A stretch of 64,000 bases of DNA. Origin: Murimonas intestini. GTDB taxonomy: Bacteria; Bacillota; Clostridia; Lachnospirales; Lachnospiraceae. The stretch lies in contig QGGY01000014.1 in the NCBI GenBank assembly GCA_003148945.1, positions 95,584 to 159,583 on the forward strand, given 5' to 3'. Positions 62,424-64,000 of the stretch are shown one piece after another. Numbering within the stretch: the stretch's first letter is position 1; each line of letters starts with the position of its first letter. A program made the position numbers and the translations under genes. The notes below the pieces were generated by a model. The model searched no databases, was not told the DNA's origin, and worked only from the letters and a program-made list of their open reading frames with translations.

Positions 62424-62714
62424 TTATTTGCCATATTCAAAATATATAGGGTATTCTATTTCCCTATAAATATAGAGTTGGATATTAATTTGATAGCTTG
62501 TAAGTGAAAAATAGGCTTTTACAAAAACTGGATTGAACTGTTTTTTTGTAAATATCGGATTACGAAAACGGTAATTCCATGGAAAAGATTTTAACCAAAC
62601 TCTTTCGTATACATAGTAGCTTTCCAACTCACTCCAAGCCTGTTTAGAACCGCCCCCTTCCTGACAGCTCACCGCTTCCCGCACAAAGCGTCCTGTTACT
62701 CCGTTAAACAGCAA
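62424..62714 (-). CDS. Doubtful small hypothetical protein
   Basis: A 96-residue frame with VREAVSCQEGGGSKQAWSEL near the start and a Tyr/Ile/Phe-rich second half. There is no good ribosome site and no recognisable domain. The position next to the large palindrome suggests it may be a by-product of a repeated intergenic element rather than a real gene. Confidence 0.25.
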   Translation of the reverse strand: MLFNGVTGRFVREAVSCQEGGGSKQAWSELESYYVYERVWLKSFPWNYRFRNPIFTKKQFNPVFVKAYFSLTSYQINIQLYIYREIEYPIYFEYGK

Positions 62715-62928
62715 TTTCCTACAAAATTTGCTTCCTTTAATCCGGTTTAAATGATAACTGTGATTTCATTTCAGTGGAGGATATATACCCGCACTGATAT
62801 GATGCTTGTTTATGACGATTCATCTTTCTGCTTGCAGACAGTATCTCTGCTGACAAAGCACACATTCCCCCAAATTTAAATTCTGTAGTATGCCATCACG
62901 AAATGCCTGCAGTGTCTGACAGTTTCAT

Positions 62929-63828
62929 TTATAATCCAAATTCTTCAAACAACTTCTCCTGCCACTCTTTGTCGTTTGCTGCTCTGACAATATCTTCTGT
63001 TCTGTTTTGATGGGCAAGAAGTCTGTTTAAATGGTTCACCCGCGCTGCTCCCTCTTCTCTGCCTTCTTCTTTTGTCTGTCTCATATGTCTTTCTTCATCA
63101 TATTCAAAAATGCTCACATTCTTTGCCTCCGTTCTGTTATTCCTCAGAAACTCTGCCAAAATATCATCCTCTATACATTCTGTGATTGCCTTCTCTACAG
63201 CATCTTCAAGCGGCATCGATTTTGTATATTCTCTTACCTTATCCACATAAATGCTGTAATCCTTCAGCGTTTTGCATTTGCTCATCAGCCTTTCATTATG
63301 GCCTCTATTTATGTTCAGCATTACTGCTTTTAATTCCAAAGATATTTCTCTGTCCTGCACTTCATAAACATCTGAAAGCTTAATAATCTGACGGTCCGAC
63401 TGTTCTGCCAGTCCATTATAAAATATTACAAACCCGGGTGCCGGCAGTTTGACCGGCCTGCTCCCATACAAATTCCTGTCTTTTGTCATATTGGAATACA
63501 GGTTCGCTACATACATCAGAAATCTCAGAGGAAGATTTGGATTGTATGTGGACTGGTGCTCATAGAGCGCCAGCTTTGAGTCAATTATAAATGACAGATC
63601 ATTACGCATAGACATATAAATAGCGTTTTCCAGCGTATTGACTTCAAGCTCCTCCGGGTTCTCATAACTGGTCTCATTCACAGCATTATACAGTTCTAGA
63701 AGTTCTTTTTTGCTGCTGAATATCATTTCAAACAGCCGTGATTTGTAAGTGCGGTTAATCCCCCCTTTTTCTTTTTCCTTTTCTGCATAGCCATGCAGAT
63801 TCCCTGTTACATTACTCTGCTTTTCCAT
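62929..63828 (-). CDS. Rpn-family PD-(D/E)XK nuclease/putative transposase
   Basis: A 299-residue protein. The nuclease core is in the N-terminal third: RLFEMIFSSKKELLELYNAV, then DLSFIIDSKLALYEHQST, whose D and E...Q residues fit the Rpn-type PD-(D/E)XK site. The C-terminal part has the REEGREEGAARV-type repeat-like helix seen in this family. Rpn proteins promote RecA-independent recombination and are spread in Lachnospiraceae genomes in many copies. AAAAGGAGG precedes the ATG. The last 172 bases of the window beyond it show no gene. Confidence 0.85.
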   Translation of the reverse strand: MEKQSNVTGNLHGYAEKEKEKGGINRTYKSRLFEMIFSSKKELLELYNAVNETSYENPEELEVNTLENAIYMSMRNDLSFIIDSKLALYEHQSTYNPNLPLRFLMYVANLYSNMTKDRNLYGSRPVKLPAPGFVIFYNGLAEQSDRQIIKLSDVYEVQDREISLELKAVMLNINRGHNERLMSKCKTLKDYSIYVDKVREYTKSMPLEDAVEKAITECIEDDILAEFLRNNRTEAKNVSIFEYDEERHMRQTKEEGREEGAARVNHLNRLLAHQNRTEDIVRAANDKEWQEKLFEEFGL

Positions 63829-64000
63829 AGTGTCAGCCTCCTTTTAAATAGGGCAGGCGGCCCATGGAGAAGCATCTGCGTCTTCATCACGGAACCCTCC
63901 TGCCAGTTGAATTGGGATTTAAGCATTGAGATTTCCTTTTGATGCCAGACGGCAGAAATGATATCAGATACGGCAAAGCCTGTTTGAAAAAAGCCCTAAG

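Overview
The window looks like the chromosome of a spore-forming, low-to-mid GC Clostridia member, most likely Lachnospiraceae. The evidence is a GerA-type spore germination protein, YesMN-type sugar signalling next to a CUT1 sugar importer, BlaI/M56 regulation, a hom-(phosphoglycerate-mutase-like)-lysC cluster and a eukaryotic-type HisA. No rRNA or tRNA gene was recognised.

Layout. (1) 1-10.1 kb: a glycoside utilisation locus. Two GH116-type glucosidase genes (the first cut by the window edge) flank a two-component system (AraC-type response regulator and YesM-type sensor kinase, minus strand) and a binding protein plus two permeases for a CUT1 ABC importer. (2) 10.3-13.8 kb: a small lipoprotein and, on the minus strand, an ABC-2 exporter operon. 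(3) 13.8-29.35 kb: a more A+T-rich accessory/defence island. Its core is a tightly packed operon (14.6-22.2 kb) of an HTH controller, a gamma-class NPPY DNA methyltransferase, a C5-cytosine methyltransferase, a McrB-like protein with two AAA+ modules, a McrC-like nuclease and a small protein. Behind it lie the remains of an integrative element (a pseudogene, a group II intron fragment and an integrase tail), an ISL3-family insertion sequence with a broken transposase, a protein kinase gene bracketed by a 33-bp direct repeat, a frameshifted uracil-DNA-glycosylase-like gene, and an AlbA/Schlafen-type regulator. (4) 29.4-38.2 kb: housekeeping genes topB, pyrH-frr-uppS-cdsA-dxr-rseP, then a SpoIID-like peptidoglycan-binding protein. 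(5) 38.3-42.1 kb: a BlaI/BlaR-like operon with three operators. The sensor carries an unusual C-terminal domain repeated in the next gene. (6) 42.1-50.5 kb: FMN-binding-like protein, DegV, MATE, an acyltransferase-like protein, PAP2, GerA, a lipoprotein, HisA and HPF. (7) 50.6-57.8 kb: secA, prfB with a programmed +1 frameshift, and a ydjIGH-like SPFH/zinc-ribbon/TPM cluster. (8) 57.8-62.1 kb: an aspartate-family operon (ACT regulator, hom, apgM-like proposed homoserine kinase) followed by lysC. (9) 62.1-64 kb: a large imperfect palindrome and an Rpn-type PD-(D/E)XK nuclease.

The best candidate for a system worth study is the 14.6-22.2 kb operon. It resembles LlaJI/BsuMI-type restriction-modification (methyltransferase pair plus McrB/McrC-like subunits), but it pairs a gamma-class amino-methyltransferase with a C5 methyltransferase. 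Its motor subunit has a degenerate first AAA+ module fused to a canonical second one, with a strong internal start site that could yield a short form. The kinase cassette with its flanking direct repeats and the BlaR-like sensor with a repeated domain are the next most interesting items. All functions are inferred from reading motifs. No database search was run.
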